Shown here: in pieces, positions 43,095 to 52,175 of the stretch
How positions within the stretch are numbered: position 1 is the first letter of the stretch
Layout of the letters: each line of letters starts with the position of its first letter
Assembly (NCBI RefSeq): GCF_025961475.1
Contig: NZ_JAOQNS010000001.1
Location: 248,001 to 312,000, forward strand
Source: Rhodobium gokarnense
Lineage (GTDB): Bacteria; Pseudomonadota; Alphaproteobacteria; Rhizobiales; Rhodobiaceae
DNA: 64,000 nucleotides
Reading direction: 5' to 3'
Position numbers and translations under genes: made by a program
The notes under the pieces: model-generated
Database searches by the model: none
Seen by the model: only the letters and a program-made list of their open reading frames with translations
Told to the model about the DNA's origin: nothing

Positions 43095-43904
43095 ATGACA
43101 AAAGCTCCGCTGCGTCGCGCCACCGAGCCGGCCAAGGCCAAGCACCGGCAGATATCGGAAGAGATCCTGTCGGCGATCGAAGCCGGGCGCTGGCTGCCGG
43201 GGGACCAGTTGCCGGCCGAGGACCAGCTTGCCGAGGAGATGGGCGCCAGCCTCGGCACCGTGCAGCGGGCGCTGCGCAGCCTGCAGCAGATGGGCGTCGT
43301 GGAGCGCCACCACGGCCGCGGCACCTTCGTCTCCGGGGCGCGGGCCAAGGAAGAACAGCTCCGCCATTTCCGCTTCATGGCCGAGGGCGGACACCAGATC
43401 CTGCCGGCCTATTTCCGGGTCCATTCGGTGGAGCGGACGCGCGAGAGCGGGCCGTGGAGCCATTTCTTCGGCCAGCAGGGCGACGGCGAGTACATCGCCA
43501 TCCAGCGGCTCGTCTCCATCAACGACGAATTCGAGGCGTTTTCCGAGGTCTATCTGCCGGCCGACCGGTTCGCCGAGCTTTCCAGCATGGCGGAAAAGAG
43601 CCTCAGCCGGTCGACGGGCAAGACCACCCTCGACGGCGTTTCCCTGCGCGACATGCTGGCCGAGCGCTTCAACGCGCCGACCCTCAGCGTGCGCCAGACC
43701 ATGGCCTGCCAGTCGCTGCCGCCACGGGTGACGCGGCTGCTCAAGGTGCCGCCGGGCCAGTTCGGGCTCGTCTGGACCATCGGCGGCCTCAGCTACCGCG
43801 ACGTCCCGATCACCTGGCAGCGCATCTTCGTGCCGCCGAGCGACCGGGTCATCGAGATCGTGCCGGTAACGGCCTCGACGCCGATCTTCAAGGAAGTGAC
43901 ATGA
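43095..43904 (+). CDS. GntR-family transcriptional regulator (HutC/UTRA type)
   Basis: A 269-residue regulator: winged HTH at about 15-80 (LPAEDQLAEEMGASLGTVQRALRSLQQMG), then a UTRA effector domain (about 100-260). The ATG at 43095 is chosen because a longer frame would start inside the operator block. It leads the TRAP importer/PHP-enzyme gene run. UTRA domains bind small organic acids or sugars, so the inducer may be the TRAP solute. Two operators immediately upstream indicate autoregulation. Confidence 0.9.
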   Translation: MTKAPLRRATEPAKAKHRQISEEILSAIEAGRWLPGDQLPAEDQLAEEMGASLGTVQRALRSLQQMGVVERHHGRGTFVSGARAKEEQLRHFRFMAEGGHQILPAYFRVHSVERTRESGPWSHFFGQQGDGEYIAIQRLVSINDEFEAFSEVYLPADRFAELSSMAEKSLSRSTGKTTLDGVSLRDMLAERFNAPTLSVRQTMACQSLPPRVTRLLKVPPGQFGLVWTIGGLSYRDVPITWQRIFVPPSDRVIEIVPVTASTPIFKEVT

Positions 43905-43940
43905 CACGGCGGCCGCCTGCTGCCGGCAACAAGGAGAGTG

Positions 43941-43968
43941 GGCGCCAAAGCCCATCGGAGCGCCTTTT
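43941..43968 (+). terminator. Possible attenuator between gntR and dctP
   Basis: GGCGC (43941-43945) can pair with GCGCC (43960-43964) and is followed by TTTT (43965-43968), in the 118-base gap after gntR. The stem is short and the loop long (14 bases), so this is at best a weak attenuator separating regulator from transporter expression. Confidence 0.3.
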
Positions 43969-44022
43969 CGCGGGGCCGAGGTGCCCCCGGAGACCATCCC
44001 TTCAGACAGGAGATCCACATCC

Positions 44023-45063
44023 ATGAATGCGACCATGCCTGAGACCAAAGGCCGTGCCCGCGGAATCCTCCGCCACGCCCGCGCGCTCGTTGCCGCCGCC
44101 GCCCTTTCCGGCATTGCGATGGGCGGCGCGCTTGCCGCCGACATGCCGGAAATGACGCTGAAATTCGGCCATCCCTACAACGAGACCCATCCGCTCGCCC
44201 TCGGCGCCCAGAAATTCGCCGACATCGTCAAGGAAAAGAGCGGCGGCAAGATTACCGTCCAGGTGTTCCCGAACAGCACCATCGGCTCCTCGCGCGATCT
44301 CGTGGAAGGCATCCAGATCGGCGTCGTCGACTTCGCCCTCGTTCCGACGACCAACGTCGCCAGCTTCTATTCGCCGCTCGACATCTTCTACCTGCCGTTC
44401 CTGTTCCGCGACAAGGAACACGCCTATGCGGTCTCCGACGGCCCGGTCGGCGAGAAGCTCTATGCCGACATGCTGGAAAAGACCGGCATCCGCACGCTGG
44501 CCATGTATGAAAGCGGGTTCCGCACCATCACCACGCGCGACACCAAGATCGAAAAGCCGTCCGACATGGAGGGCATCAAGTTCCGCGTCGTGAACAATCC
44601 GCTGAACGTCGCCACCTTCAAGGCGCTCGGCGCCAACCCGACGCCGATGGCGCTGTCGGAGGTCTTCACCGGCCTGCAGCAGGGCACCGTCGACGGCCAG
44701 GACAACCCGGTCGGCAACGTCAAGGCGTTCGGCTTCGACAAGGTCCAGAACTACATCACCCTGTCGCACCACCAGTGGGCCGGCATCATGTTCCTCGCCG
44801 ACGACAAGATGTGGAAGGAGCTGCCGGACGACGTCAAGACGCTTTTCAAGGAGACCGCCCTTGAGACCCAGGACTGGGAGCGCAAGGAGATCAACGCGGT
44901 AGAAGAGAAGTATCTCGACGAGATGGAACAGGGCGGCATGACCGTCACCCGGCTGACGCCGGAACAGGCCAAGGCCTTCCAGGACGCCATGGAAGCGGTC
45001 TGGGACGAATACCGCGGCAAGATCGGCGCCGAGCTGATCGACTCCGCCGTCGCGGCCAAGTAG
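44023..45063 (+). CDS. TRAP transporter substrate-binding protein (DctP family)
   Basis: A 346-residue periplasmic protein with an N-terminal basic stretch and a hydrophobic signal segment (about 22-44, ending GGALAAD). The carboxylate-binding region MEGIKFRVVNNPLNVATFKALG and PMALSEVFTGLQQGTVDGQDN are typical. AGGAGA lies ten bases before the ATG at 44023. It heads the dctPQM genes under the GntR/UTRA regulator; the ligand is unknown but probably the substrate, or a product, of the PHP-like enzyme downstream. Confidence 0.9.
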   Translation: MNATMPETKGRARGILRHARALVAAAALSGIAMGGALAADMPEMTLKFGHPYNETHPLALGAQKFADIVKEKSGGKITVQVFPNSTIGSSRDLVEGIQIGVVDFALVPTTNVASFYSPLDIFYLPFLFRDKEHAYAVSDGPVGEKLYADMLEKTGIRTLAMYESGFRTITTRDTKIEKPSDMEGIKFRVVNNPLNVATFKALGANPTPMALSEVFTGLQQGTVDGQDNPVGNVKAFGFDKVQNYITLSHHQWAGIMFLADDKMWKELPDDVKTLFKETALETQDWERKEINAVEEKYLDEMEQGGMTVTRLTPEQAKAFQDAMEAVWDEYRGKIGAELIDSAVAAK

Positions 45064-45108
45064 CCCGGCAAAGTTCCGCCGCCAGGCCCATCTCCGGAGA
45101 CATCGGTC

Positions 45109-45609
45109 ATGTCCCTTCTTGCCAAAGTGCTCGACGCTTCGGAACGCGTCCTGGCGGCGGTCTGCATCCTCTCCTTCGCCGCGATGTTCGTCCTTGGCAT
45201 CGCGACGGTGGTGTTCCGCTTCATCATCGAAAGCTCGCTCGCCTTTCCCGACGAACTGATCCGCTACCTGTTCGTGTGGATGATCTTCCTCGGCTCGGCC
45301 GTCGCCTTCCGGCGCAACATGCATGCCGCCATCGGCATCGTCGTCGCCCATCTGCCGGCGCTGCCGAAGCGCCTCGCCCTGCTGGTCGCGACCGCCGTCA
45401 GCGGCGTCTTCTTCGCCCTCATCTTCTGGGCCGGGATGAAGCTGACGATCCGCGTCGTGCCGCAAATCTCGCCGGCGCTGGAGGTCTCCATGGCCTGGGT
45501 CTACGGCGCCATTCCCGTCGGCATGGCCTTTCTCATCGTCTATGCGCTCGAGCTGTTTGCGCGCCAGTTGACGGCGCCGGCCGCCGATCTGACGGCGGAG
45601 GGGCAGTGA
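45109..45609 (+). CDS. TRAP transporter small permease (DctQ family)
   Basis: A 166-residue protein with four membrane segments and the conserved FRFIIESSLAFPDELIRYLF region followed by FLGSAVAFRRNMHAAI. It follows dctP by 45 bases. An unusual 310-base gap with palindromic repeats separates it from dctM. Confidence 0.87.
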   Translation: MSLLAKVLDASERVLAAVCILSFAAMFVLGIATVVFRFIIESSLAFPDELIRYLFVWMIFLGSAVAFRRNMHAAIGIVVAHLPALPKRLALLVATAVSGVFFALIFWAGMKLTIRVVPQISPALEVSMAWVYGAIPVGMAFLIVYALELFARQLTAPAADLTAEGQ

Positions 45610-45919
45610 TGGTTTTTCTTACCGTCTCGGGCCGCCGGGGGCCGAAACTGCTGCCGGATTCGCGGTTCACGCACTCCGGGCCCCACCCACTCTGCGTCAC
45701 CACCGGGCGTCGACCCGGTGGTCCATACGACGCCAGCCCGCTGCTCCGAAAGGCCTCATGGATTGCCGTGTCAAGCACGGCAATGACGCCTGAGAGGGGG
45801 CGAGGTGGAGGACAAAGCTGGCGTGCCGAACAAGCTGATCCTCTGGCATCAGTTTGTCATTCCAAGGAAGTGAGCGACGAGAAACGGCCTAATTCGGCCA
45901 GCCGCCGGGAGCGCCTGAG
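45610..45919. repeat. Dispersed palindromic repeats within the TRAP operon
   Basis: The gap between dctQ and dctM has no gene. It contains two perfect hairpins: ACCACCGGG (45699-45707)/CCCGGTGGT (45714-45722) with loop CGTCGA, and ATTGCCGTG (45762-45770)/CACGGCAAT (45776-45784) with loop TCAAG. Each is flanked by CGTCA or TGACG-like ends. These modules resemble those at 49.8 and 55.0 kb and look like non-coding repeats that inserted between cotranscribed genes. Confidence 0.65.
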
Positions 45920-47191
45920 ATGACCACCTTTGCGCTCTTCGGCTCCCTTGTCCTTCTGATGCTGCTGCGCGTGCCGATCGCCGTCGCGCTCGGGCTCTCC
46001 GCCGTCATCGGCCTCGTCATGAGCGACATCAGCCTGGAGATCGTCGCCCAGCGGATGCTCTCCACCAACAACTCGTTCCCGCTGCTCGCCATCCCGTTCT
46101 TCATCCTCGCCGGCGAGATCATGTCGACCGGCGGCATGTCGCGGCGGCTGGTCGGCTTTGCCGGGGCGCTGGTCGGGCACCTGACCGGCGGGCTCGGCGC
46201 CGTCGCCATCCTCGGCTCCAGCTTCTTTGCCGCGCTCTCCGGCTCCAACGCGGCGACCGTTGCCGCCATCGGCGGCGTCATGAACGAGCCGATGGCCGAA
46301 AAGGGCTACCGCCCGTCCTATACCGCGGCGACCATCGCGGCGGCCGGCGTTACGGGCATGATCATCCCGCCGAGCATTCTTTTGATCCTCTACGGCGTCG
46401 TCACCGGTGTCTCGATCGCCGATCTGTTCCTCGCCGGCCTCCTTCCCGGCATCCTCATCTGCATCAGTCTCCTCATCCTCAACCGCATTCTCGCAGGCCG
46501 GCTCGGCATAGAGCGGGCGCCATTCGAGGGCGCCGCGGGCATCTGGGAAAGCTTTAAGGCCGCGTTCTGGCCGCTCTTGATGCCGGTCATCATCCTCTCC
46601 GGCATCTATGGCGGCGTCTTCACGCCGACCGAGGCCGCCGTCGTCGCCGTCCTCTACGGCCTCATCGTCGGCTTCGCCTGCCGGGAGCTGACCTTCGCCG
46701 GCCTCTACAAGGCCTTTTTCAAGGCGGTGATGTCGTCGGCCGTCGTCATGTTCATCATGAACGCGGCCGGCGTCTTTGCCTGGCTCATCACCATCAACCA
46801 GATCCCGCAGACCATCTCCCAGTCGCTGACCGAGGTCGCCGGCGGGCCGGTGCTCTACCTGCTGCTCGTCAATGTGTTCCTGCTGGTCGTCGGCTGCATG
46901 ATGAACGCGGCGGCGGCCATCGTCATCTTCACCTCGATCCTCTATCCGGCGGCGATGAGCTTCGGCATCGATCCGATCCTCTTCGGCATCATCGTCTCGG
47001 TGAACCTCAGCATCGGCACGGTGACGCCGCCGCTCGGGGTAGACCTCTTCATCGCCTCGGCGATCACCAAGGTCTCCATCGAGCGCATCGTCGCGGCGAT
47101 CTGGCCGTTCATCCTGGTGCTGATCGTCGATCTCCTGATCATCACCTATGTCCCGCCGATCTCGCTCGCCCTCGTCGGCATCTTCGGCTAG
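45920..47191 (+). CDS. TRAP transporter large permease (DctM family)
   Basis: A 423-residue protein with about 12 membrane segments and DctM signatures (ALSGSNAATVAAIGGVMNEPMAEKGYRPSY; GMIIPPSILLILYG). It completes the TRAP importer. The start at 45920 follows the repeat-filled gap, so it may depend on readthrough or on a promoter inside that gap. Confidence 0.9.
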   Translation: MTTFALFGSLVLLMLLRVPIAVALGLSAVIGLVMSDISLEIVAQRMLSTNNSFPLLAIPFFILAGEIMSTGGMSRRLVGFAGALVGHLTGGLGAVAILGSSFFAALSGSNAATVAAIGGVMNEPMAEKGYRPSYTAATIAAAGVTGMIIPPSILLILYGVVTGVSIADLFLAGLLPGILICISLLILNRILAGRLGIERAPFEGAAGIWESFKAAFWPLLMPVIILSGIYGGVFTPTEAAVVAVLYGLIVGFACRELTFAGLYKAFFKAVMSSAVVMFIMNAAGVFAWLITINQIPQTISQSLTEVAGGPVLYLLLVNVFLLVVGCMMNAAAAIVIFTSILYPAAMSFGIDPILFGIIVSVNLSIGTVTPPLGVDLFIASAITKVSIERIVAAIWPFILVLIVDLLIITYVPPISLALVGIFG

Positions 47192-47254
47192 CGCCGCAAA
47201 TCAAAAAATCGGGGTAAACGTGCCCCCCAAACGCACGAAACGGAAGGTTTTCCA

Positions 47255-49579
47255 ATGTCTGAGAGCTCTCGCACCGCCGGCGCAAGGCGCCCCTGGGAGG
47301 AGATGAACGCCGGCACGATCCGCGAGGCGATCGCTCCGGAAAAGCTCGGCACCGCCGAGATCCGGCCGACCGGCAGCTTCGCCGCCGGCTCCTATGCCTC
47401 CTTCGAGCTGGTCTATACCGCAGGGCTTTTCGGCATCGACGATTCCGGCAACCTCCGCGTCTGTTTCCGCTTCGCCTCCGACCAGAGCCGGCCGCAATTC
47501 GACGACCCGAAGGCGCCGAACTACTGCACCGTGACGGCGTCGAACAATGCCGTCTTACAGGTGAAGTGGGACCCGAAGAACAATGTCCGCCCCTGGGACC
47601 GGACGCTGTGGATCAAGGTGGTGCAGGGCTTTTTGCAGCAGGGTGACACCATCACCATCCGCTTCGGCGTCACCGACGGCGGCAGCCCCGGCATGCGACT
47701 TCAGACCTTCTGCGAAGAGACGCTGGAATTCCGGGTGCTGGTCGACCCGATCGCCACCTTCAATTTCCAGACCCTTCCCGTGCAGCCGATCATTTCCGTC
47801 GTGCCGGGCCCGCCGGAGCGCTATGTCGGCGTCATCCCGACCCTGCGCCGCCCCGGCGAGACCTTCTCCCTGAAGCTGAAGGGCGAAGACAAATGGGGCA
47901 ATCCGTCCGACCAGTGCGACATCACCCTCCATCTGGAAGCGGAGGGCGCGATTGCCGGCCTGCCGGAGACCGTGACGCTGTCGAAGGGTGAGTTCGCCGT
48001 GAGCGTTGACGGGCTTTCCGTCAATGAGCCTGGCAAGGCTGCTATCCTGATCAAGGACGGCGACGGCAACCTCCTCATGCGGACCAATCCATTGGTCGTC
48101 GAAGACCGGGAGCTCGTCCATTTCTGGGGCGACATGCACGGCCAGTCGGAAGAGACCATCGGCACCAACAGCGCCTATGAGTACTTCGCCTTCGCCCGCG
48201 ACCGGGCCTTCGTCGATGCCTGCGGCCACCAGGGCAACGACTTCCAGATCACCGACGAATTCTGGGCCGAACTGGACCGGCTCTCGGCCGAATTCGACGA
48301 GGCGGGCTCCTTCGTCGTGCTGCCGGGCTATGAATGGTCGGGCAACACGGCCCTCGGCGGCGACCGCAACGTCTATTTCCCGGAAGAGGGCCGGACCATC
48401 CGCCGCTCGTCCCACGCCCTCATCGAGGATCAGAGCACCCTCGACACCGACTGCAACACGGCCCGCGAACTCTTCGAGGCCTTCGAGGCCAATGGCGAGT
48501 TCGACGTCGTCCTCTACGCCCATTGCGGCGGCCGCTATGCCGACATCGCCTATGCCCATGACGGCCGGTTCGAAAAGTCGATGGAGATCCACTCCTCCTG
48601 GGGCACCTTCGAGTGGCTGCTGGAAGACGCCTTGAAGCTCGGTCACCGGGTCGGCGTCGTCGCCAATTCCGACGGCCACAAGGGCCGGCCGGGCGCGAGC
48701 TATCCCGGCGGCGGCAAGTTCGGCGCTATCGGCGGCCTCACCTGCTTCAACCTGAAGGAGCTGACGCGCCCGGCGCTGCTCGACTGCATGCGCAAGCGCC
48801 GCCACTACGGCACCACCGGCGGCCTTGGCGGCCGGATGATGATCGACGTCACGGCCTCCTTCACCAAGGAGGGCGCGCTCTACCACGACGACCCGAAGCT
48901 GGGCCCGGCGGAGTCGGTCCCGGCGACCGAGGCGATGATGGGGGATATCGTCCACCTGCCCGACGGCGGGGAGGCGGGGATATCCGTCTCCGTCCACTCC
49001 AACTCGCCGATCGTGCGCGTCGACATCTTCAACGGCCTCGACCTCGTCGAGACCGTCCGGCCGTACCCGGAAGCCGATCTCGGCGCCCGCATCCGGCTGC
49101 ACTGGGAAGGGGCGGAATATCGCGGGAGGTTCCGGCAGGTAATCTGGGACGGTTCCGCCACCGTTTCGGGCAACAGCGTTCTCGGCGCGACGCCCGTCAA
49201 CTTCTTCAACCGCGACAAGACGGTCCACCTCGTCGGCTCCACCGGCGCGAGCTGGGAAGCTCTGACGACCGGCAATTTCGGCGGCGCCGACCTGATGTTA
49301 TCCGACGCCACGGCCGGCATGCTGACGGTGGCAACGCCCCTCATCAATTTCGAGATGGGCATTGCCGACATCGGCTTCGACGACACGGTCTATGATGCCT
49401 CCGGCGTCCTGCCGCGCTTCCTAAAAGTCTACCGGCTGCCGGACAATAATCCCCACCGGTCCTTCGCCTTCACCCGCCCGATCGCGCTCAAGGACGACGG
49501 CGACAACGCCATCTATATCCGCGTCGAGACCGAAGACGGCACCCGCGCCTGGACCAGCCCGATGTATATTTATCGGTAG
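47255..49579 (+). CDS. PHP/DUF3604-like metallohydrolase, function unknown
   Basis: A 774-residue cytosolic protein (no signal peptide or membrane segment). Residues about 1-285 look like beta-rich sandwich domains. The middle part carries a metal-site series like PHP/DUF3604 proteins: GDMHGQS (292-298), HQGND (325-329), GYEWSG (358-363), H423, E444/H446 and NSDGHKG (471-477). A beta-rich C-terminal region follows. It lies 63 bases after dctM and should act on the imported solute, perhaps as a phosphoesterase or C-O/C-N hydrolase (inference). I know of no characterised homologue. Confidence 0.7.
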   Translation: MSESSRTAGARRPWEEMNAGTIREAIAPEKLGTAEIRPTGSFAAGSYASFELVYTAGLFGIDDSGNLRVCFRFASDQSRPQFDDPKAPNYCTVTASNNAVLQVKWDPKNNVRPWDRTLWIKVVQGFLQQGDTITIRFGVTDGGSPGMRLQTFCEETLEFRVLVDPIATFNFQTLPVQPIISVVPGPPERYVGVIPTLRRPGETFSLKLKGEDKWGNPSDQCDITLHLEAEGAIAGLPETVTLSKGEFAVSVDGLSVNEPGKAAILIKDGDGNLLMRTNPLVVEDRELVHFWGDMHGQSEETIGTNSAYEYFAFARDRAFVDACGHQGNDFQITDEFWAELDRLSAEFDEAGSFVVLPGYEWSGNTALGGDRNVYFPEEGRTIRRSSHALIEDQSTLDTDCNTARELFEAFEANGEFDVVLYAHCGGRYADIAYAHDGRFEKSMEIHSSWGTFEWLLEDALKLGHRVGVVANSDGHKGRPGASYPGGGKFGAIGGLTCFNLKELTRPALLDCMRKRRHYGTTGGLGGRMMIDVTASFTKEGALYHDDPKLGPAESVPATEAMMGDIVHLPDGGEAGISVSVHSNSPIVRVDIFNGLDLVETVRPYPEADLGARIRLHWEGAEYRGRFRQVIWDGSATVSGNSVLGATPVNFFNRDKTVHLVGSTGASWEALTTGNFGGADLMLSDATAGMLTVATPLINFEMGIADIGFDDTVYDASGVLPRFLKVYRLPDNNPHRSFAFTRPIALKDDGDNAIYIRVETEDGTRAWTSPMYIYR

Positions 49580-50036
49580 GGTTTGGTCCGGCGGGATGGC
49601 GCGGTATGGGATGGTCGCTAGGGCTCGCCCTTCGGCCTTCTCCTCGTCGGCCTTCTACCGGCCGGTTTCGTCCCCCTCGACTGCGTGCTGCTCGTTCCCC
49701 CGGCATGCTGCGCGAGGCCTCTTCCTCTGGCGTCGTGCAGGGCTGGGAGTTTCCCCTCGGCGTCATCCCGGGCGGAGCGAAGCGGAGACCCGGGACCCAT
49801 TGCCCGTCTCGATGCGGTAGCCCGTTGCGGGTCTCATCTCAGCGGCTGGATTGCCGCGTCGGCCTGTCGGCCTCCTCGCAATGACGTTGAAACTATTGAG
49901 CTATCCGTCATTGCGAGCGCAGCGAAGCAATCCAGAAACGGCTTTCGCGATTACTGTCGGCATACCGTGTGGAGAGGGGCAATGGGCCCCGGGTCAAGCC
50001 CGGGGTGACGACGGAGTGGGGGGCGGGCGCCTGCGA
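49580..50036. repeat. Mosaic of dispersed palindromic repeats
   Basis: No gene seen between the PHP-like gene and cobF. Modules: TCCCGGG (49766-49772)/CCCGGGA (49789-49795); a GGATTGCCGCG...CGCAATGACG pair around 49849-49886; CGTCATTGCGAGC...GCAATCCAG (49907-49934); and CCCCGGG (49987-49993)/CCCGGGG (49999-50005) with loop TCAAG. Bases 49955-50014 recur in inverted orientation at 55008-55067 with few mismatches. Confidence 0.7.
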
Positions 50037-50804
50037 TCAAGCGGCACGCACGGTGCGCCGGATCAGATAAATATCCATGATCCAGCCGCGCTGTTCCCGC
50101 GCTTCGGCGCGGGCCGCGACGATCTTCGGGCCGACCTCGGCGAGCGGCCCGGAAAACAGCATTTCCCCGTCCATGCCGAGATAGGCGCCCCACCAGATCA
50201 TGAGGCCTTCCGGATCGAGGCTCTGGAAGGCGCAGGCGCCGTCGAGCATGACGGCGACCGTGTCGGCGTCCGCCGGAAAGCCGCGTTCGCGGAGGCGCCG
50301 GCCGGTTGTCACCAGCACCGGTGCGCCGACGTCGTTGAAGGGGATGGCGTGGGCGGCGCACAAGGCCTGCAGGGCGGTTATGCCGGGGATGACGCGGATC
50401 GACGGCCGCGGGTCGAGGCGGGCGGCGATCCTGAGCGAGGAATCGTAGAGGGAAGGATCGCCCCAGATGAGGAGCGCGACCTTTTTCGGCGCCGGGTCGG
50501 CGCTTGCGACGGTTTCGGTCCAGACGGCGGCGATGGCGTCGTGCCAGTCGGAGACACCGGCAAGGTAGTCGCCGTCCGCGTCGCGCTTCGGCAGGTCGAA
50601 TTCGGCAATCCTCGTCTCGGCGCCCTCCAGCACCCTGGCGCAGATCTCGCGCCTGAGGTCGGCGAGATCGGCCTTATCCTCGCCCTTGCGGGGAATGATG
50701 ATGAGGTCGGCATCGCGCATCGCCGCGGCGCCCTGAAACGTCAGATGGTCCGGGTTGCCGGTGCCGATGCCGATGAGGGCGAGGTCGAAGGAGGCTTCGC
50801 TCAC
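50037..50804 (-). CDS. cobF: Precorrin-6A synthase (deacetylating)
   Basis: A 255-residue SAM-dependent methyltransferase of the tetrapyrrole methylase fold: GIGTGNPDHLT near residue 12, LLIWGDPSLYDS and the DAADLI-like segment DADLIIIPRK. CobF methylates C-1 and removes the C-20 acetate in the aerobic cobalamin pathway. Its presence indicates the oxygen-dependent route. It overlaps the cobB stop by four bases. Confidence 0.93.
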   Translation of the reverse strand: MSEASFDLALIGIGTGNPDHLTFQGAAAMRDADLIIIPRKGEDKADLADLRREICARVLEGAETRIAEFDLPKRDADGDYLAGVSDWHDAIAAVWTETVASADPAPKKVALLIWGDPSLYDSSLRIAARLDPRPSIRVIPGITALQALCAAHAIPFNDVGAPVLVTTGRRLRERGFPADADTVAVMLDGACAFQSLDPEGLMIWWGAYLGMDGEMLFSGPLAEVGPKIVAARAEAREQRGWIMDIYLIRRTVRAA

Positions 50805-52126
50805 GCCGACGCCTCCGTGATCAGGTGGAAGAAGCTGCCGGTGACATTTCCCCGCCGGGACCCGGTCTCGGCGACGGGATTGCCGCCGGCATCGAGCACC
50901 TCGGCGAGGTCCTCGTCGGGTTGCTCCAAAATGGTCGAATAGTGGAATTCGTGGCCGCGCAGCAGTATCCCCGGTTCGTGCCCCGGCACCGGCGCCTTCA
51001 GCCGCGCCTGGCGGTAGCCGAGATGCAGTCGGCGGCGCTCGTAGCTGGTGACGAGGCCGAGCAGGCCGGTCATCTGATGCCGGGTGCCGTCGGCGTCGAT
51101 CAGGGCTTCACCCAAAACCATGTAGCCGCCGCACTCGCCATGGATCGGTTTATCCTCGGCGTGCCTGACCAACCCCTTTCGGAAATCGGATGCAGCCGCG
51201 ATGCGTGCGGCATGCAGTTCCGGATATCCCCCCGGCAGCCAGACGAGATCGGCGCTTTTGTCCGGCGCCTCGTCGGCAAGGGGCGAAAAGGGCAGGATCT
51301 CCGCGCCTGCCGCCTGCCAGCCGGCTAAGAGATGCGGGTAGATGAAGGAAAAGGCGGTGTCGCGGGCAATGGCGATGCGCTGGGCCGGCGGGGTCGGCAG
51401 GGCGCCGTCCTGGGGCGCGGCCTTGCGGACCCGGGCGGCATCGCGGATCGCAGCCAGGTCGCAGTGGTCGCGGATGAAGGCGGCAAGGCGCTCGATGGCG
51501 GCTTCCAGGTCAGCATGCTCCTCGGCCTGGACGAGGCCGAGATGGCGCTCCGGCATTTCGAGGTCCGACCGGCGGGGCAGAGCGCCGAGGACGGCGATGC
51601 CGAGCCTTGCCATTTCGGAACGGATCATCATTTCGTGGCGGGCGCCGGCGACCCGGTTGAGGATGACGCCGGCAAGTTTCGGGGCATCCGGGTGGCGGGC
51701 GAAGCCGAGCGCCGTTGCCGCCGCCGACTGGGCCTGGCCGCCCACATCGAGCACCAGCACCACCGGCCAGCCGAAGCGGCTGGCGATCTCCGCGCTCGTC
51801 CCCCGTCCGCTGGCGCCGGGCGCGACCGTGCCGTCATAGAGCCCCATGGAGCCTTCCGCGACGACGAGATCGGCACCGGTCGCCTTTGCCGCGATGGCCT
51901 CCAGGAGGGCGTCGTCCATCGCCCAGCCGTCGAGGTTGAAGGAGGCATGGCCGGCGGCGACCCGATGGAACGCCGGGTCGATATAGTCCGGGCCGTTCTT
52001 GAAGGGCTGGATCGTCAGCCCCTCGTCGCGCAGTGCCCTGAGGAGCCCCAGCGTCACGGTCGTCTTGCCAAGGCCGGAGGCCGGAGCGGAGACGACGAGG
52101 CCGGGCGGCAGAGTAGGGTCGGTCAT
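50801..52126 (-). CDS. cobB: Hydrogenobyrinate (cobyrinate) a,c-diamide synthase
   Basis: A 441-residue glutamine-dependent amidating ligase: P-loop-like APASGLGKTT at 14-23, DTBS-type domain to about 240, and a class I glutaminase domain with nucleophile C332 (HGECGGYMVLG) and catalytic His at about 434. It amidates the a and c side chains. It is in one operon with cobF downstream. Confidence 0.94.
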   Translation of the reverse strand: MTDPTLPPGLVVSAPASGLGKTTVTLGLLRALRDEGLTIQPFKNGPDYIDPAFHRVAAGHASFNLDGWAMDDALLEAIAAKATGADLVVAEGSMGLYDGTVAPGASGRGTSAEIASRFGWPVVLVLDVGGQAQSAAATALGFARHPDAPKLAGVILNRVAGARHEMMIRSEMARLGIAVLGALPRRSDLEMPERHLGLVQAEEHADLEAAIERLAAFIRDHCDLAAIRDAARVRKAAPQDGALPTPPAQRIAIARDTAFSFIYPHLLAGWQAAGAEILPFSPLADEAPDKSADLVWLPGGYPELHAARIAAASDFRKGLVRHAEDKPIHGECGGYMVLGEALIDADGTRHQMTGLLGLVTSYERRRLHLGYRQARLKAPVPGHEPGILLRGHEFHYSTILEQPDEDLAEVLDAGGNPVAETGSRRGNVTGSFFHLITEASA

Positions 52127-52175
52127 GGATGGTCCTTGTTCTTGCCTCTCCCGATGCGCCAGCGGGGGTCGTGTG

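Noticed and set aside
49580-50036. Short open frames in the repeat-filled gap before cobF
   Set aside because: They run through palindromic repeats that recur elsewhere in the window; such frames are by-products of the repeats.
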